Shown here piece after piece: positions 18,001 through 28,182 of a DNA stretch of 64,000 nucleotides (position 1 is its first letter; every line of letters starts with the position of its first letter). Below the pieces are notes generated by a model that worked only from the letters and a program-made list of their open reading frames with translations, ran no database searches and had not been told where the DNA came from. The DNA comes from Opitutales bacterium (GTDB lineage: Bacteria > Verrucomicrobiota > Verrucomicrobiia > Opitutales > UBA953). The position numbers and the translations under genes were made by a program. The stretch covers positions 1-64,000 of the forward strand of contig JAFYWY010000055.1 in the NCBI GenBank assembly GCA_017546455.1, given 5' to 3'.

Positions 18001-18034
18001 ACACGCGTTCCCGCAAAGGAGCGCGTGTTTTTTA
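18001..18034 (+). terminator. Rho-independent terminator of nifJ
   Basis: ACACGCG (18001-18007) pairs with CGCGTGT (18022-18028), followed by a T-run (TTTTTT). It lies 22 bp after the nifJ stop. Confidence 0.85.
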
Positions 18035-18085
18035 TTTAGCGCTGTGTGGAAACTTCTCCATCGAAATAACGTTCTAACAAACAAG

Positions 18086-18430
18086 ATGAAAAAGATACTC
18101 TTCGCTTTCTGCGCTCTTACCTCCGTCGCTCTCTTCGCCGGCGACTCCCCTTTCGAAATTGCCCAAAAACTCTACGGAAAAATCTACGTCACTCAGGTAG
18201 AAGGATTCGAAGATTATACTGTCCGCGTCACCGAAGTGGACGGCCTCGAACACCTGCGGGTAAAAATCGTACCTTTCTATGCAAGCGCCCCCGGCCAATG
18301 GGAATTCGTCAAAGACGAATCCTTAGCCGATTTTAAAATTCGCTACACCAAGGTCGAAGGCCTGGAAGATATAACAATCCGATTTGTCCGATTTCACGAA
18401 GGCCCTTCCATTAATCCGCTTTGCCCCTAA
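18086..18430 (+). CDS. Small secreted protein with two related beta segments
   Basis: The 114-aa product has a signal peptide ([19 protein letters not shown]) and a mature part built of internally similar strands: [20 protein letters not shown] and [20 protein letters not shown] share the pattern KI-x-T-x-VEG-x-ED-x-T-x-R. I know no family for it. The ATG at 18086 is preferred over an in-frame GTG at 18044 because it starts the signal peptide. It sits between the nifJ terminator and the broken thiC. Probably periplasmic. Confidence 0.65.
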   Translation: MKKILFAFCALTSVALFAGDSPFEIAQKLYGKIYVTQVEGFEDYTVRVTEVDGLEHLRVKIVPFYASAPGQWEFVKDESLADFKIRYTKVEGLEDITIRFVRFHEGPSINPLCP

Positions 18431-18516
18431 ACGACGCCGGGAAACTTAAATTTGCGGACAGCTTTTACGACGGTGAAAAATCCGAACTCAGACACAAAAT
18501 GCCTCCACTTCTGTCT

Positions 18517-20279
<1,763 letters not shown>

Positions 20280-20309
20280 TTGCTCCGGAGTCGAAAAATT
20301 TGGAATACG

Positions 20310-20329
20310 CCGTCCTGTCTGCGGGACGG
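20310..20329 (+). terminator. Hairpin after thiC
   Basis: CCGTCC (20310-20315) pairs with GGACGG (20324-20329), 30 bp after the thiC stop. The following sequence is only weakly T-rich (taactctatttct), so it may be a weak terminator. Confidence 0.45.
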
Positions 20330-20427
20330 TAACTCTATTTCTAAAGAACACCCCAAAAAACATTAAACAGGAGTTGACAAAAGAATACGTTTCCCGAAAC
20401 ATCAAAGACATTATTCAAAAGTCCTCC

Positions 20428-20607
20428 ATGAAAACAATTTCCGACAAACAAAGACTGCTTCACGAACGCTTAAGCCTCACGGCGAAGCGCGTAATAAAGC
20501 GTATGGCTCGCGGAAATATTAATCTTATCCTCGGGCGATTCGTTACGGATCAGGAGATCCAATCGCGCCTTCATTCTGCTGCGGCCTGTTTTAAAAACGC
20601 AAAATAA
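20428..20607 (+). CDS. 59-aa basic protein, first of a coupled pair
   Basis: ATG 20428 to TAA 20605-20607 encodes a 59-aa, Lys/Arg-rich, largely helical peptide (MKTISDKQRLLHERLSLTAK at the start) with a distinctive MARGNINLILGRFVTDQEI core. I recall no named family. Its stop overlaps the next start as TAATG, so translation of the two is coupled. Lower GC and A-rich leader compared with nearby housekeeping genes hint at acquisition. The TTGACA at 20374 could be a -35, but no good -10 follows. Confidence 0.5.
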   Translation: MKTISDKQRLLHERLSLTAKRVIKRMARGNINLILGRFVTDQEIQSRLHSAAACFKNAK

Positions 20608-21203
20608 TGCGCGCAGACCTCAAGGACTTGCACGCTCGCTTTTACGCGGCGTTTAAACAAGCCGAAAGCGCCATTAAGTCTGCCGAACACGCCGGAGAAG
20701 ATTTACCCATCCCGTGCATCAACGAGCTTCGCTACGCAGGATACCACCATATCCGGTCTAACCAATTTTTTGCGGACGGCTTTCACGAAAAAGCCGAAGA
20801 AGAAATGCGAAAAGCAATCCGCCACACGGAGCGCGCCCATTTCGATATCTCCGAATTCTACGTCTCGATTTATTCTGAGAAAGTAAAGGTAATCATCGGG
20901 TCCTACAGAGGCTACGAATACCTCGCGGCAAGGCACATTCCCAATTACTCCGATCATATCAAGACAATCCACGAAATCGGAAATTTCCTCGAAACCCTCC
21001 ACACCTTAGACAAAGCTTCTCCGAATTACGTCGAGCACTGTAAGTTCATCTGTAGAAAGCTAAAAGATTTTATCGCCGCATTTCGTTCCGTCGAAGGAGC
21101 ACTGCTTTCGGAAATCGCAGAAAAAGAATCCGGGAAGAAAATCTCGTGGATTCAGTGTTTAGTCAGCGCAATTATCGGCTTCCTGTTGGGGAAGTTTTTT
21201 TAA
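20607..21203 (+). CDS. Helical protein with C-terminal membrane anchor, second of a coupled pair
   Basis: The 198-aa product begins at ATG 20607, sharing one base with the previous stop. Residues 1-170 are charged and helical (FYAAFKQAESAIKSAEHAGE, FHEKAEEEMRKAIRHTERAH), possibly a four-helix bundle or TPR-like fold. The last 20 residues (WIQCLVSAIIGFLLGKFF within them) are a single hydrophobic segment next to the stop, so it looks tail-anchored with the bulk in the cytoplasm. No family was recognised. A small basic protein coupled to a larger membrane-anchored one is an arrangement seen in toxin-antitoxin and other accessory loci; that comparison is inference only. Confidence 0.6.
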   Translation: MRADLKDLHARFYAAFKQAESAIKSAEHAGEDLPIPCINELRYAGYHHIRSNQFFADGFHEKAEEEMRKAIRHTERAHFDISEFYVSIYSEKVKVIIGSYRGYEYLAARHIPNYSDHIKTIHEIGNFLETLHTLDKASPNYVEHCKFICRKLKDFIAAFRSVEGALLSEIAEKESGKKISWIQCLVSAIIGFLLGKFF

Positions 21204-21347
21204 CTCTCCGCATACACTCACATACCTGGCGTGAATCGACCTAATTTAATACCAAACGATTTACTTCCCAATGCGATTTCCGTGTATTTTTCGTGTTTCG
21301 GGCAAAAACGTCGGAACCGCCGTCTGAGGCGCATAAACACTAAAAAT

Positions 21348-21374
21348 CCCGCTTGAATACTTGCTTCAAGCGGG
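21348..21374 (-). terminator. Terminator of tRNA-Lys
   Basis: CCCGCTTGAA and TTCAAGCGGG form a perfect 10-bp stem with a 7-nt loop. On the minus strand it is followed by ATTTTTAG, 10 bp past the tRNA 3' end. Outside this, the tRNA and its promoter, 21204-21601 shows nothing else. Confidence 0.8.
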
Positions 21375-21383
21375 ACTGAAAAG

Positions 21384-21458
<75 letters not shown>

Positions 21459-21484
21459 GTGTTGTTCAAAAAAGAACGAGGTTA

Positions 21485-21513
21485 AAGATGGCATTAATTT
21501 CATAATCATGCAA
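21485..21513 (-). promoter_or_regulatory. Promoter for tRNA-Lys
   Basis: On the minus strand TTGCAT (21513-21508) and CATCTT (21490-21485) are 17 bp apart, about 27 bp upstream of the tRNA 5' end. The sequence upstream is strongly A/T-rich, UP-element-like. Confidence 0.5.
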
Positions 21514-21601
21514 GTCTTTTTTTAATATTTTTTCAAAAAGGCTTTTTTAACGGGCGAATTCTTTTGTTATTTTCGGGAAACTTTGTTTCAATCGCAACAC
21601 T

Positions 21602-21775
21602 ATGACTACAGAAAAGCAGACTCAAAGCACAACGGAAACCCGAGCAGTTCCCGCTCGGACCCGCCTGCGCGTCCAGCCCTTGGCTCATGACACCTTTTCG
21701 ACGCTTGCTTACGCCTGCATCATGGGGCTTTTGTGCTTCGAATTCCTGGCTCTTTTCTGGCTCGATATTTTTTAA
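21602..21775 (+). CDS. 57-aa single-pass membrane protein upstream of hisS
   Basis: ATG 21602 to TAA 21773-21775. The N-terminal half is polar and basic (QSTTETRAVPARTRLRVQPL); the C-terminal half is one hydrophobic helix (AYACIMGLLCFEFLALFWLD) ending at the C-terminus. It ends 6 bp before hisS and is very likely co-transcribed with it. No family was recognised. The close packing and clean composition argue for a real gene. Confidence 0.55.
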   Translation: MTTEKQTQSTTETRAVPARTRLRVQPLAHDTFSTLAYACIMGLLCFEFLALFWLDIF

Positions 21776-21781
21776 TTTTTT

Positions 21782-23182
21782 ATGGCTACCTTCAAATCAC
21801 TTCCCGGTTTCCGCGAGTTCTATCCGGAAGACTGCGCGATTCGCAATTTCATCTTCTCCCGCTGGCGTGATGCCGCCGGGCGCTTCAACTTCTTGGAGTG
21901 GGACGCTCCCGCGCTCGAACCGCTCGAGCTGTTCACGGAAAAGTCCGGCGAAGAAATCGTTTCCCAGCTCTTCAACTTCGAAGACAAAGGCGGCCGCAAG
22001 GTTTCGTTGCGCCCGGAGATGACGCCGTCGCTCGCCCGCCTGATTGCGGCGCGTGCCGGTTCGTTGCGACGCCCGATTAAATGGTTCGCCATCGGCGAAA
22101 ACTACCGCTACGAAAAGCAGCAACGCGGACGCCTGCGCGCGTTTTATCAATACAACGCGGACATTTTCGGTGAAGCCGGTTGCTCCGCCGACGCCGAAAT
22201 CATCGCCCTCTGCGTAGAATCGCTCTGCGCCTTCGGCCTGAGCTCCGAAGACTTCTGTATCCGCCTGAGCGACCGTACGCTGTGGTTCCTCTTCCTCGAA
22301 AGTCTGGGAATCGCCGACGAAGCGACCGCCGTCAAAGTCCTCGCCGTCGTCGACAAGCTCGAACGTGTCGCGCACGACGGACTCATCGAAATGATGACAG
22401 CCGCCTTGGCAGGAACGAGTCTCGACGCAGCGGAAACGCTGGCCAAGGTTCGCGAATTCGTAGCTCTCGGAGATTTCGCGGCGCTCGAAAAGTATTTTGA
22501 CGGCAATGAAAAGCTGGCGGCACGCCTCGCCGACTGGCGCAACCTGCTCGCCCTCTTGGCGGCACTCGGCGTCGGAAGCTTCATCCGCATCGACTTGACG
22601 ATTGTCCGCGGGCTCGCTTACTACACGGGCTTTGTATTTGAAGCCTTCCAGCTCGTCGGCGAAGGCCGTGCCCTGGCCGGCGGCGGACGCTACGACAAGC
22701 TCGTCAAAAAGCTCGGCGGCCCGGACATGCCGGCTGTCGGCTTCGGCATGGGCGACGTCACGCTGCGCAACTTGCTCGAACAACAGCATTTGCTCCCGCA
22801 GATCGAAGATGTCCCCGATTTCTACGCAATTATCCTCGGAGAGGAAAACCGTGCGGAAGCGCTTGCGGACGTCGCGGATCTGCGCCGCTTCGGTCTGCGC
22901 GTGGAATACGCCTTTAAGGACGGCAAGTTCGGCAAGCTGATTCAGGCTGCAGAACAAGCCGGAGCCCGCTACGCCTTGATTTACGGCACGAACGAACTTG
23001 CCCACGGAGTCGTCAAGGTACGCGACACGCAGGAGCGCCGTGAAATTGCCTTCCCGCGCGAATCTTTGGCGGATACGCTTTTCGGCATTCTTCAGACCGG
23101 CCTGCCCGTCATCGAAGAACCGCACTGCCACGGCGACGGTTCCTGCGATCACTGCACCTGCGGAAAAAAAGAAGCCCGCTAA
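21782..23182 (+). CDS. hisS: Histidyl-tRNA synthetase with Cys/His-rich C-terminal tail
   Basis: This 466-aa class II synthetase attaches histidine to tRNA-His. It opens with FKSLPGFREFYPED. Motif 2 is about residues 108-128 (WFAIGENYRYEKQQRGRLRAF), followed by FYQYNADIFGE. The histidine-A region is IVRGLAYYTGFVFEAF, and the glycine-rich motif 3 region is ALAGGGRYDKLV with AVGFGMGD. A C-terminal anticodon-binding domain spans about 355-440. The last 20 residues add a tail (HCHGDGSCDHCTCGKK) with four Cys and three His, not part of the usual fold and suggestive of metal binding. Start 21782 follows a T-rich stretch with no Shine-Dalgarno. HisRS rather than the HisZ paralogue is supported by the intact histidine-binding motifs. 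Confidence 0.95.
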   Translation: MATFKSLPGFREFYPEDCAIRNFIFSRWRDAAGRFNFLEWDAPALEPLELFTEKSGEEIVSQLFNFEDKGGRKVSLRPEMTPSLARLIAARAGSLRRPIKWFAIGENYRYEKQQRGRLRAFYQYNADIFGEAGCSADAEIIALCVESLCAFGLSSEDFCIRLSDRTLWFLFLESLGIADEATAVKVLAVVDKLERVAHDGLIEMMTAALAGTSLDAAETLAKVREFVALGDFAALEKYFDGNEKLAARLADWRNLLALLAALGVGSFIRIDLTIVRGLAYYTGFVFEAFQLVGEGRALAGGGRYDKLVKKLGGPDMPAVGFGMGDVTLRNLLEQQHLLPQIEDVPDFYAIILGEENRAEALADVADLRRFGLRVEYAFKDGKFGKLIQAAEQAGARYALIYGTNELAHGVVKVRDTQERREIAFPRESLADTLFGILQTGLPVIEEPHCHGDGSCDHCTCGKKEAR

Positions 23183-23227
23183 GCGCCCCGGCGAATCGCC
23201 GGCACCGCTTATTTCATTGAATTCCGG

Positions 23228-23258
23228 GGTGACGCCCTATTAATTATACGGCGTCACC
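23228..23258 (+). terminator. Strong hairpin between hisS and the oxidoreductase gene
   Basis: GGTGACGCC (23228-23236) and GGCGTCACC (23250-23258) form a perfect 9-bp stem with an A/T-rich loop, 13 bp before the next ATG. There is no T-run after it. It may be a leader hairpin of the oxidoreductase mRNA rather than the end of hisS. A second small stem, CCGGCGAATCGCCGG, lies just upstream. Confidence 0.45.
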
Positions 23259-23271
23259 TGAACAACGCCCC

Positions 23272-24627
23272 ATGCCGCCTTCCCGCAGAGATTTTATTAA
23301 AACCGGAGCCCTTATCGGAACCGGCCTCGTCATGTTCCCGCAAATCCTTGCGGAGAGCTCGCCATCCGCAGTCGCACCGTCCGAGGAAATCTGCGTCGCA
23401 CTCATCGGTTGCGGCACGCAGGGGAATGTGCTTCTCGACGCGATTTTGCGCCTGAACCGCAATCTTGGCGTACGCATCGTTGCGGTCTGCGACCTTTGGA
23501 AATTCAAGCTCGACTCGACCATCCGCCGCCTTAAAGCAAACGGACGCGAGGTGAACGGCTACACCGATTTCCGCGAGATGCTTGAACGGGAAAAATCCTT
23601 GGACGCGGTTTTCATCGCCACGCCGGATTTCTGCCACGCTCCGCAAACGATCGCCTGTCTCGCCGCGGGCAAGCACGTTTACTGCGAAAAGATGATGGCG
23701 GAAAATCTCGAACGCGCGCGCGACATCGTCCGGGCCGCCCGAGACGCCCGCAGCAAGGGCCTACTTACGCAAATCGGACACCAGCGCCGCTCGAACCCGT
23801 ACTACCGCTTTGCCTTCGAGCAGGTACTTCCCGCAAAAATCCTCGGAAGAGTAACTCACGCCGTCGGACAATGGAACCGCGCCGTGACCCGCGATTTCGT
23901 CGCTCCGAAAAAGTTCCGTCCCGACCCCGCCCTGCTCCGCGAATTCGGATACGAAGACGAGCATCAATTTCTAAACTGGCGCTGGTTCAAAAAATACTCC
24001 GGGGGACCGATTTCCGATCTCGGAGCTCACCAGATCGACATTTTTAACTGGTTTTTCGGTAGCCCCGAAAGCGTCATCGCCGCCGGCGGAAACGACTATT
24101 ACAAAAACCACGAGTGGTTTGACAACGTAACCGCCACCTTCGCCTACGCTACGCCTGCAGGCACCGTACGCGCCACCTACCAAGTGCTGACAACTACCAG
24201 CTACGGCGGCGGCTATTACGAAGCGTTCATGGGCGACGAAGGCTCGTTGCGCCTCTCCGAAAAGGTCTCGCTTATCCGAGCCTACCAGGAGCCGCGCTCC
24301 GTCGTCGATTGGCAAAATTACGTCGAACGCGGCCTGCTCGCCACTGCCGACATTCCCGCTCTCCCGTCTGCCGACAACGATTTCGATGCTCGCGCCTCGG
24401 CCAGCATTCCCGCCGCGGAATTCGTTTTCCCGCAACGCATTACCCTCGGCAACAAGACTATCCACCAGCCGCACGTCGAAAACTTCATCCGCGCGATTCG
24501 TCAAAAAGCCGTACTAACCTGCGACGCCGAAGAAGCATTCCGCTCCGAAGCTCCCATTTACAAAGTCAACGACGCCGTTGCCGCCGAAAAAATGCTGCGT
24601 TACAGCGCGGAGGATTTTGCGGTTTAG
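23272..24627 (+). CDS. Tat-exported Gfo/Idh/MocA family oxidoreductase
   Basis: The 451-aa protein starts with a twin-arginine signal (SRRDFIKTGALIGTGLVMFP), so it is folded with its cofactor and then exported to the periplasm. The Rossmann part has VALIGCGTQGN (a GxGxxG variant), CDLW, the family motif FIATPDFCHAPQTIACLAAG and then KHVYCEKMMAEN with the EKP-like catalytic Lys region (here EKM). The C-terminal half is the alpha/beta substrate domain (GGPISDLGAHQIDIFNWFF). Members act on sugars or inositols with NAD(P). Verrucomicrobiota and Planctomycetes carry many Tat-secreted ones, substrate mostly unknown. It is followed 22 bp later by pdxA. Confidence 0.9.
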   Translation: MPPSRRDFIKTGALIGTGLVMFPQILAESSPSAVAPSEEICVALIGCGTQGNVLLDAILRLNRNLGVRIVAVCDLWKFKLDSTIRRLKANGREVNGYTDFREMLEREKSLDAVFIATPDFCHAPQTIACLAAGKHVYCEKMMAENLERARDIVRAARDARSKGLLTQIGHQRRSNPYYRFAFEQVLPAKILGRVTHAVGQWNRAVTRDFVAPKKFRPDPALLREFGYEDEHQFLNWRWFKKYSGGPISDLGAHQIDIFNWFFGSPESVIAAGGNDYYKNHEWFDNVTATFAYATPAGTVRATYQVLTTTSYGGGYYEAFMGDEGSLRLSEKVSLIRAYQEPRSVVDWQNYVERGLLATADIPALPSADNDFDARASASIPAAEFVFPQRITLGNKTIHQPHVENFIRAIRQKAVLTCDAEEAFRSEAPIYKVNDAVAAEKMLRYSAEDFAV

Positions 24628-24649
24628 TCCCTTTAAATAATCGAAAGGC

Positions 24650-25603
24650 ATGAATCTCCCACTTCCGATTGCGCTGACCTGCGGCGATCCGTCCGGCATC
24701 GGTCCCGAAATTATTGCGCGCCATCTGGCCACGCATCCGCAGGACGCTCAACACATCGTCCCCGTCGGTCCGCAGCGCTGGCTCGACACGCTTCCGTGCC
24801 CGGGCATCGCGGTCGGCTCTGCCGATTTCGCTGCGGAAGCCGGACGCCCGAATGCCGCCGGGCAACACATCGCCCTCGAAGCCATGGAGCGTGCAGCTGC
24901 AGGCACGCTCAACGGCGAATTCGCCGGGGTCGTCACCGCACCCGTTAACAAAGCAGGCTTACAGAGCATCGGCTACCGCTTCCCGGGGCAAACGGAATTT
25001 TTTGCCGCACGCTGGGGAGGCGATCCGGTCATGGCATTCGTCGGAGAAAAAATGCGTGTCGTGCTCGCGACCTGGCATATCCCCTTCCGCGACGTCCCCG
25101 AAGCGCTGAGCCCGCAAGTCATGGAAAACGCCGTGCGCGCCGCTACCTTTCTCGCCGAAAAATTCGTCGATACGGAACGCCTTCCGCGCATCGGTGTCTG
25201 CGGTCTGAACCCGCATGCGGGAGAAGCCGGCATCCTCGGAACGGAAGAACGCGATTGTCTTGATCCGATGCTGAACGAGCTGCGAAAAAAATTCCCCGGG
25301 CTCTCGCAATGCATCCCCGCAGACACGATCTTCTGCCGGCACCTGCGCGGCGAGTTCGACGTCGTTGTCGGCCTCTACCACGACCAGGCCCTGGCGCCGC
25401 TGAAAACCTTGGAATTTGATTCCGCCGTCAACGTTTCCCTGGGATTACGCCGTATCCGCACGTCTCCGGACCACGGGACCGCCTACGATATTGCCGGCAA
25501 GGGCATCGCCCGCCCGGACTCCCTCGGCAACGCCATCCGCGTCGCCCGCAAACTCTGCGCGGCCCGCACCTCCCCGACCCCAACAATTGATTCCTCACGC
25601 TAG
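24650..25603 (+). CDS. pdxA: 4-hydroxythreonine-4-phosphate dehydrogenase PdxA
   Basis: The 317-aa enzyme oxidises 4-phosphohydroxy-L-threonine in the DXP-dependent pyridoxal phosphate pathway. Family blocks are PIALTCGDPSGIGPEI at the start, VTAPVNKAG (about residue 103), FPGQTEFFA, a metal-ligand His in ATWHIPFRDV, GLNPHAGEAG, GLYHDQALAPLK and the terminal RTSPDHGTAYDIAGKG. All are intact. The 22-bp spacing from the oxidoreductase suggests one transcript. Length is normal. Confidence 0.95.
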   Translation: MNLPLPIALTCGDPSGIGPEIIARHLATHPQDAQHIVPVGPQRWLDTLPCPGIAVGSADFAAEAGRPNAAGQHIALEAMERAAAGTLNGEFAGVVTAPVNKAGLQSIGYRFPGQTEFFAARWGGDPVMAFVGEKMRVVLATWHIPFRDVPEALSPQVMENAVRAATFLAEKFVDTERLPRIGVCGLNPHAGEAGILGTEERDCLDPMLNELRKKFPGLSQCIPADTIFCRHLRGEFDVVVGLYHDQALAPLKTLEFDSAVNVSLGLRRIRTSPDHGTAYDIAGKGIARPDSLGNAIRVARKLCAARTSPTPTIDSSR

Positions 25604-25654
25604 ATTTCTGTTTATTTCTCAAAGAAACGTGATTATCTTTGATTCTTTCATGCT

Positions 25655-27337
25655 ATGAGCGAAGAAACCATTTCTCCTGAAACGCCGGCGGTAAACCGCC
25701 ACTTCATTCGTCAGATTATCGACAACGACCTCGCCGCGGGAACGGTTAAAAGCATTGTTACGCGCTTTCCGCCGGAACCCAACGGCTATCTGCACATCGG
25801 GCACGCCAAGGCGATTTGCCTCGATTTCGGGATGGCGAAGGAATACGGCGGAAAATGCCACTTGCGCATGGACGACACGAACCCGACGCGCGAAGATGTC
25901 GAATATGTCGAATCCATCCAGGAAGACGTACGCTGGCTCGGCTTCGATTGGGGCGAAAACTATTTCCACGCCTCGGACTATTTCGACAAGATCTACGACT
26001 ACGCGATCCGGCTGATCAAGCTCGGCAAAGCCTACGTTTGCCATCTTTCCGCCGAAGAATGGAAGGACTACCGCGGCGTCCCCGACAAACCGGGAAAAGC
26101 CTCGCCGTGGCGCGATCGCTCCGTCGAAGAGAATCTCGAAGAATTTGCCAAGATGACGCGCGGCGAATACGACGAAGGCGCGGCAACGCTGCGCGCGAAA
26201 GTTGATATGTTCTCGCCGAACATGCACATGCGCGACCCCGTCATCTACCGCGTCCGCAAAGTCGCTCACCACAACACCGGCGACAAGTGGTGCGTTTACC
26301 CGATGTACGACTTCGCGCACCCGCTCGAAGACGCTATTGAAGGCGTGACGCACTCGATTTGCACGCTTGAATTCGAAGTGCACCGCCCGTTCTATGATTG
26401 GGTGATCAACACGCTGAACACGCCATCGAAACCGCACCAATACGAATTCGCACGCCTGAACCTGACCTACACGATGATGAGCAAGCGCCGCCTGCTCGAA
26501 CTCGTCCAGGAAAAACTCGTCAACGGCTGGGACGACCCGCGCATGCCCACCGTTTGCGGTCTGCGCCGACGCGGTTACACGCCGGAAGCCATCCGCAATT
26601 TCTGCGAAATCATCGGCGTCACGAAATACAACTCGCTGACGGATGTCGCCTTGCTCGAACACACGGTTCGTGCGGACCTGAACAAGACCTCGCCGCGCGC
26701 AATGGCGGTCATGAATCCGGTCAAGGTCGTTATCGACAACTATCCGGAAAATCAGGTCGAAGAGCTGACGGCGATTAACAACCCCGAAGACGAAGCAGCC
26801 GGAACGCGCATCGTGCCCTTCTCCCGCGAAATTTTCATCGAACGCGAAGACTTCATGGAAGACGCGCCGAAGAAATTCTTCCGCCTCACGCCGGGCCGCG
26901 AAGTACGTCTGCGCTGGGCTTACGTCGTCAAATGCGTTTCCTGCGAAAAGGATGCGGACGGCAACGTCACCGTCATTCATTGCACCTACGATCCGGAAAC
27001 GCGCGGCGGCAACACGCCCGACGGCCGTAAAATCAAATCCACGATTCACTGGGTTTCGGCCGCACACGCCAAACCGGTGGAAGTGCGTCTCTACGATCGC
27101 CTCTTCAAAACGGAAGAGCCGGCAGACGTCCCCGAAGGCGGCGACTGGCGCGACAACCTGAATCCGGATTCGCTGACGATTGCCACGGCGCTCGTCGAAC
27201 CCTCGCTCCTCGACGTTGCAGCAGGCACGCGTGTTCAGTTCGAACGCATCGGCTACTTCTGTGCCGACCCGGACTCCAAGCCCGGCGCTCCCGTCTTCAA
27301 TCGCACGGTAACGCTCAAAGACTCGAAGAAGTTTTAA
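25655..27337 (+). CDS. glnS: Glutaminyl-tRNA synthetase
   Basis: This 560-aa class I synthetase charges tRNA-Gln directly. HIGH motif is in [17 protein letters not shown] (about residues 35-51); the KMSKS equivalent is MMSKRRL (about 274). [25 protein letters not shown] and [14 protein letters not shown] are GlnRS-type blocks distinguishing it from GluRS. The C-terminal anticodon-binding beta-barrels are complete ([34 protein letters not shown]). Its presence means the organism need not rely on GatCAB for Gln-tRNA. Start at 25655 with no Shine-Dalgarno. Confidence 0.97.
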   Translation: MSEETISPETPAVNRHFIRQIIDNDLAAGTVKSIVTRFPPEPNGYLHIGHAKAICLDFGMAKEYGGKCHLRMDDTNPTREDVEYVESIQEDVRWLGFDWGENYFHASDYFDKIYDYAIRLIKLGKAYVCHLSAEEWKDYRGVPDKPGKASPWRDRSVEENLEEFAKMTRGEYDEGAATLRAKVDMFSPNMHMRDPVIYRVRKVAHHNTGDKWCVYPMYDFAHPLEDAIEGVTHSICTLEFEVHRPFYDWVINTLNTPSKPHQYEFARLNLTYTMMSKRRLLELVQEKLVNGWDDPRMPTVCGLRRRGYTPEAIRNFCEIIGVTKYNSLTDVALLEHTVRADLNKTSPRAMAVMNPVKVVIDNYPENQVEELTAINNPEDEAAGTRIVPFSREIFIEREDFMEDAPKKFFRLTPGREVRLRWAYVVKCVSCEKDADGNVTVIHCTYDPETRGGNTPDGRKIKSTIHWVSAAHAKPVEVRLYDRLFKTEEPADVPEGGDWRDNLNPDSLTIATALVEPSLLDVAAGTRVQFERIGYFCADPDSKPGAPVFNRTVTLKDSKKF

Positions 27338-27360
27338 GCTTCGCGTATTCCGAGAAACAG

Positions 27361-27414
27361 AAAACGACAGCTCCCTCGCTTTTGACTAAAAAGCCGGGAG
27401 CTGTCGTTTTTTTT
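27361..27414 (+). terminator. Rho-independent terminator of glnS
   Basis: ACGACAGCTCCC pairs with GGGAGCTGTCGT (12 bp), preceded by an A-run and followed by eight T. It lies 26 bp after the glnS stop. Confidence 0.92.
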
Positions 27415-27451
27415 GCTTTCCGGACAAAACCTTCCTTAAAACAAAATTCGT

Positions 27452-28078
27452 ATGAAAAAGCGTATAATCAGTCTGTCCGTCCTGTTCGCCGCCACAACCG
27501 CCTTTGCGGGAACGGCAAACGAGACTTACCTCGAACTCGGCGTCGGCTACGCCAATTTCCGGCATAACGGCGATTCCGCCGCAGACGCGAATGTCTGGCG
27601 CGGCGTTTTCAACTACGCGCTCGCCCAAGACGAACCCGTTTTGATTGCGGACGTCCGAACCACCCTGGAATATGCAAACGATTACTCGAAAGGCGACGAC
27701 TATTTCATCGGGAACGTCGAAGCCGTACTCGGGGCGAAAGTTCTCAGCATCCTGAAACCCTATGCTTTTGTCGGACCGGAGCTTCAGAACTACCACGGAT
27801 TCCGAGCCCTCGGAAGCGAATACGCCAACGACGATTGGCGGCTCGGTCTGACCTGGGGCGCTGCCGTTGAAGTCGAAGTCATCCCCGGATTCCTCCACCT
27901 CACACCTTACGCACGTTTTTCGAACGTCGATAAGTTAGAGCGCAACCGCTACGGCTTTGACCTTTCCGTCTGGTTTTCCTACTTCGGTATAGGTGCGGAC
28001 TTCAACTACCAGGATTTCCGCGGGCAGGCAGACGCCGAAGCCTGGCAGGCAAGCATCTACGCCGGCGTACGTTTTTAA
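27452..28078 (+). CDS. Outer-membrane beta-barrel protein
   Basis: The 208-aa product has a signal peptide (MKKRIISLSVLFAATTAFAG) and alternating amphipathic strands throughout (TYLELGVGYANF, RLGLTWGAAVEVEVI, FDLSVWFSYFGIGADF). It ends in a terminal Phe after SIYAGVRF, the classic Bam-recognition end of outer-membrane barrels. About eight to ten strands fit the length. No enzymatic motif is visible; a small structural porin-like or OmpA/OmpW-type barrel is likely. It has its own position between the glnS terminator and cca. Confidence 0.75.
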   Translation: MKKRIISLSVLFAATTAFAGTANETYLELGVGYANFRHNGDSAADANVWRGVFNYALAQDEPVLIADVRTTLEYANDYSKGDDYFIGNVEAVLGAKVLSILKPYAFVGPELQNYHGFRALGSEYANDDWRLGLTWGAAVEVEVIPGFLHLTPYARFSNVDKLERNRYGFDLSVWFSYFGIGADFNYQDFRGQADAEAWQASIYAGVRF

Positions 28079-28126
28079 AACAGACGAGACAAAACAGCTC
28101 CGTCAAACGGACAAGCTCACAGCGAC

Positions 28127-28147
28127 GCGATTTATCCAAAAAATCGC
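28127..28147 (+). terminator. Weak hairpin before cca
   Basis: GCGATTT (28127-28133) and AAATCGC (28141-28147) form a 7-bp stem, followed by TCGCAAAAAATGCG. It may end the OMP transcript, but there is no T-run on this strand. Confidence 0.3.
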
Positions 28148-28182
28148 TCGCAAAAAATGCGAAATCTTCAGAGCATTGGACC

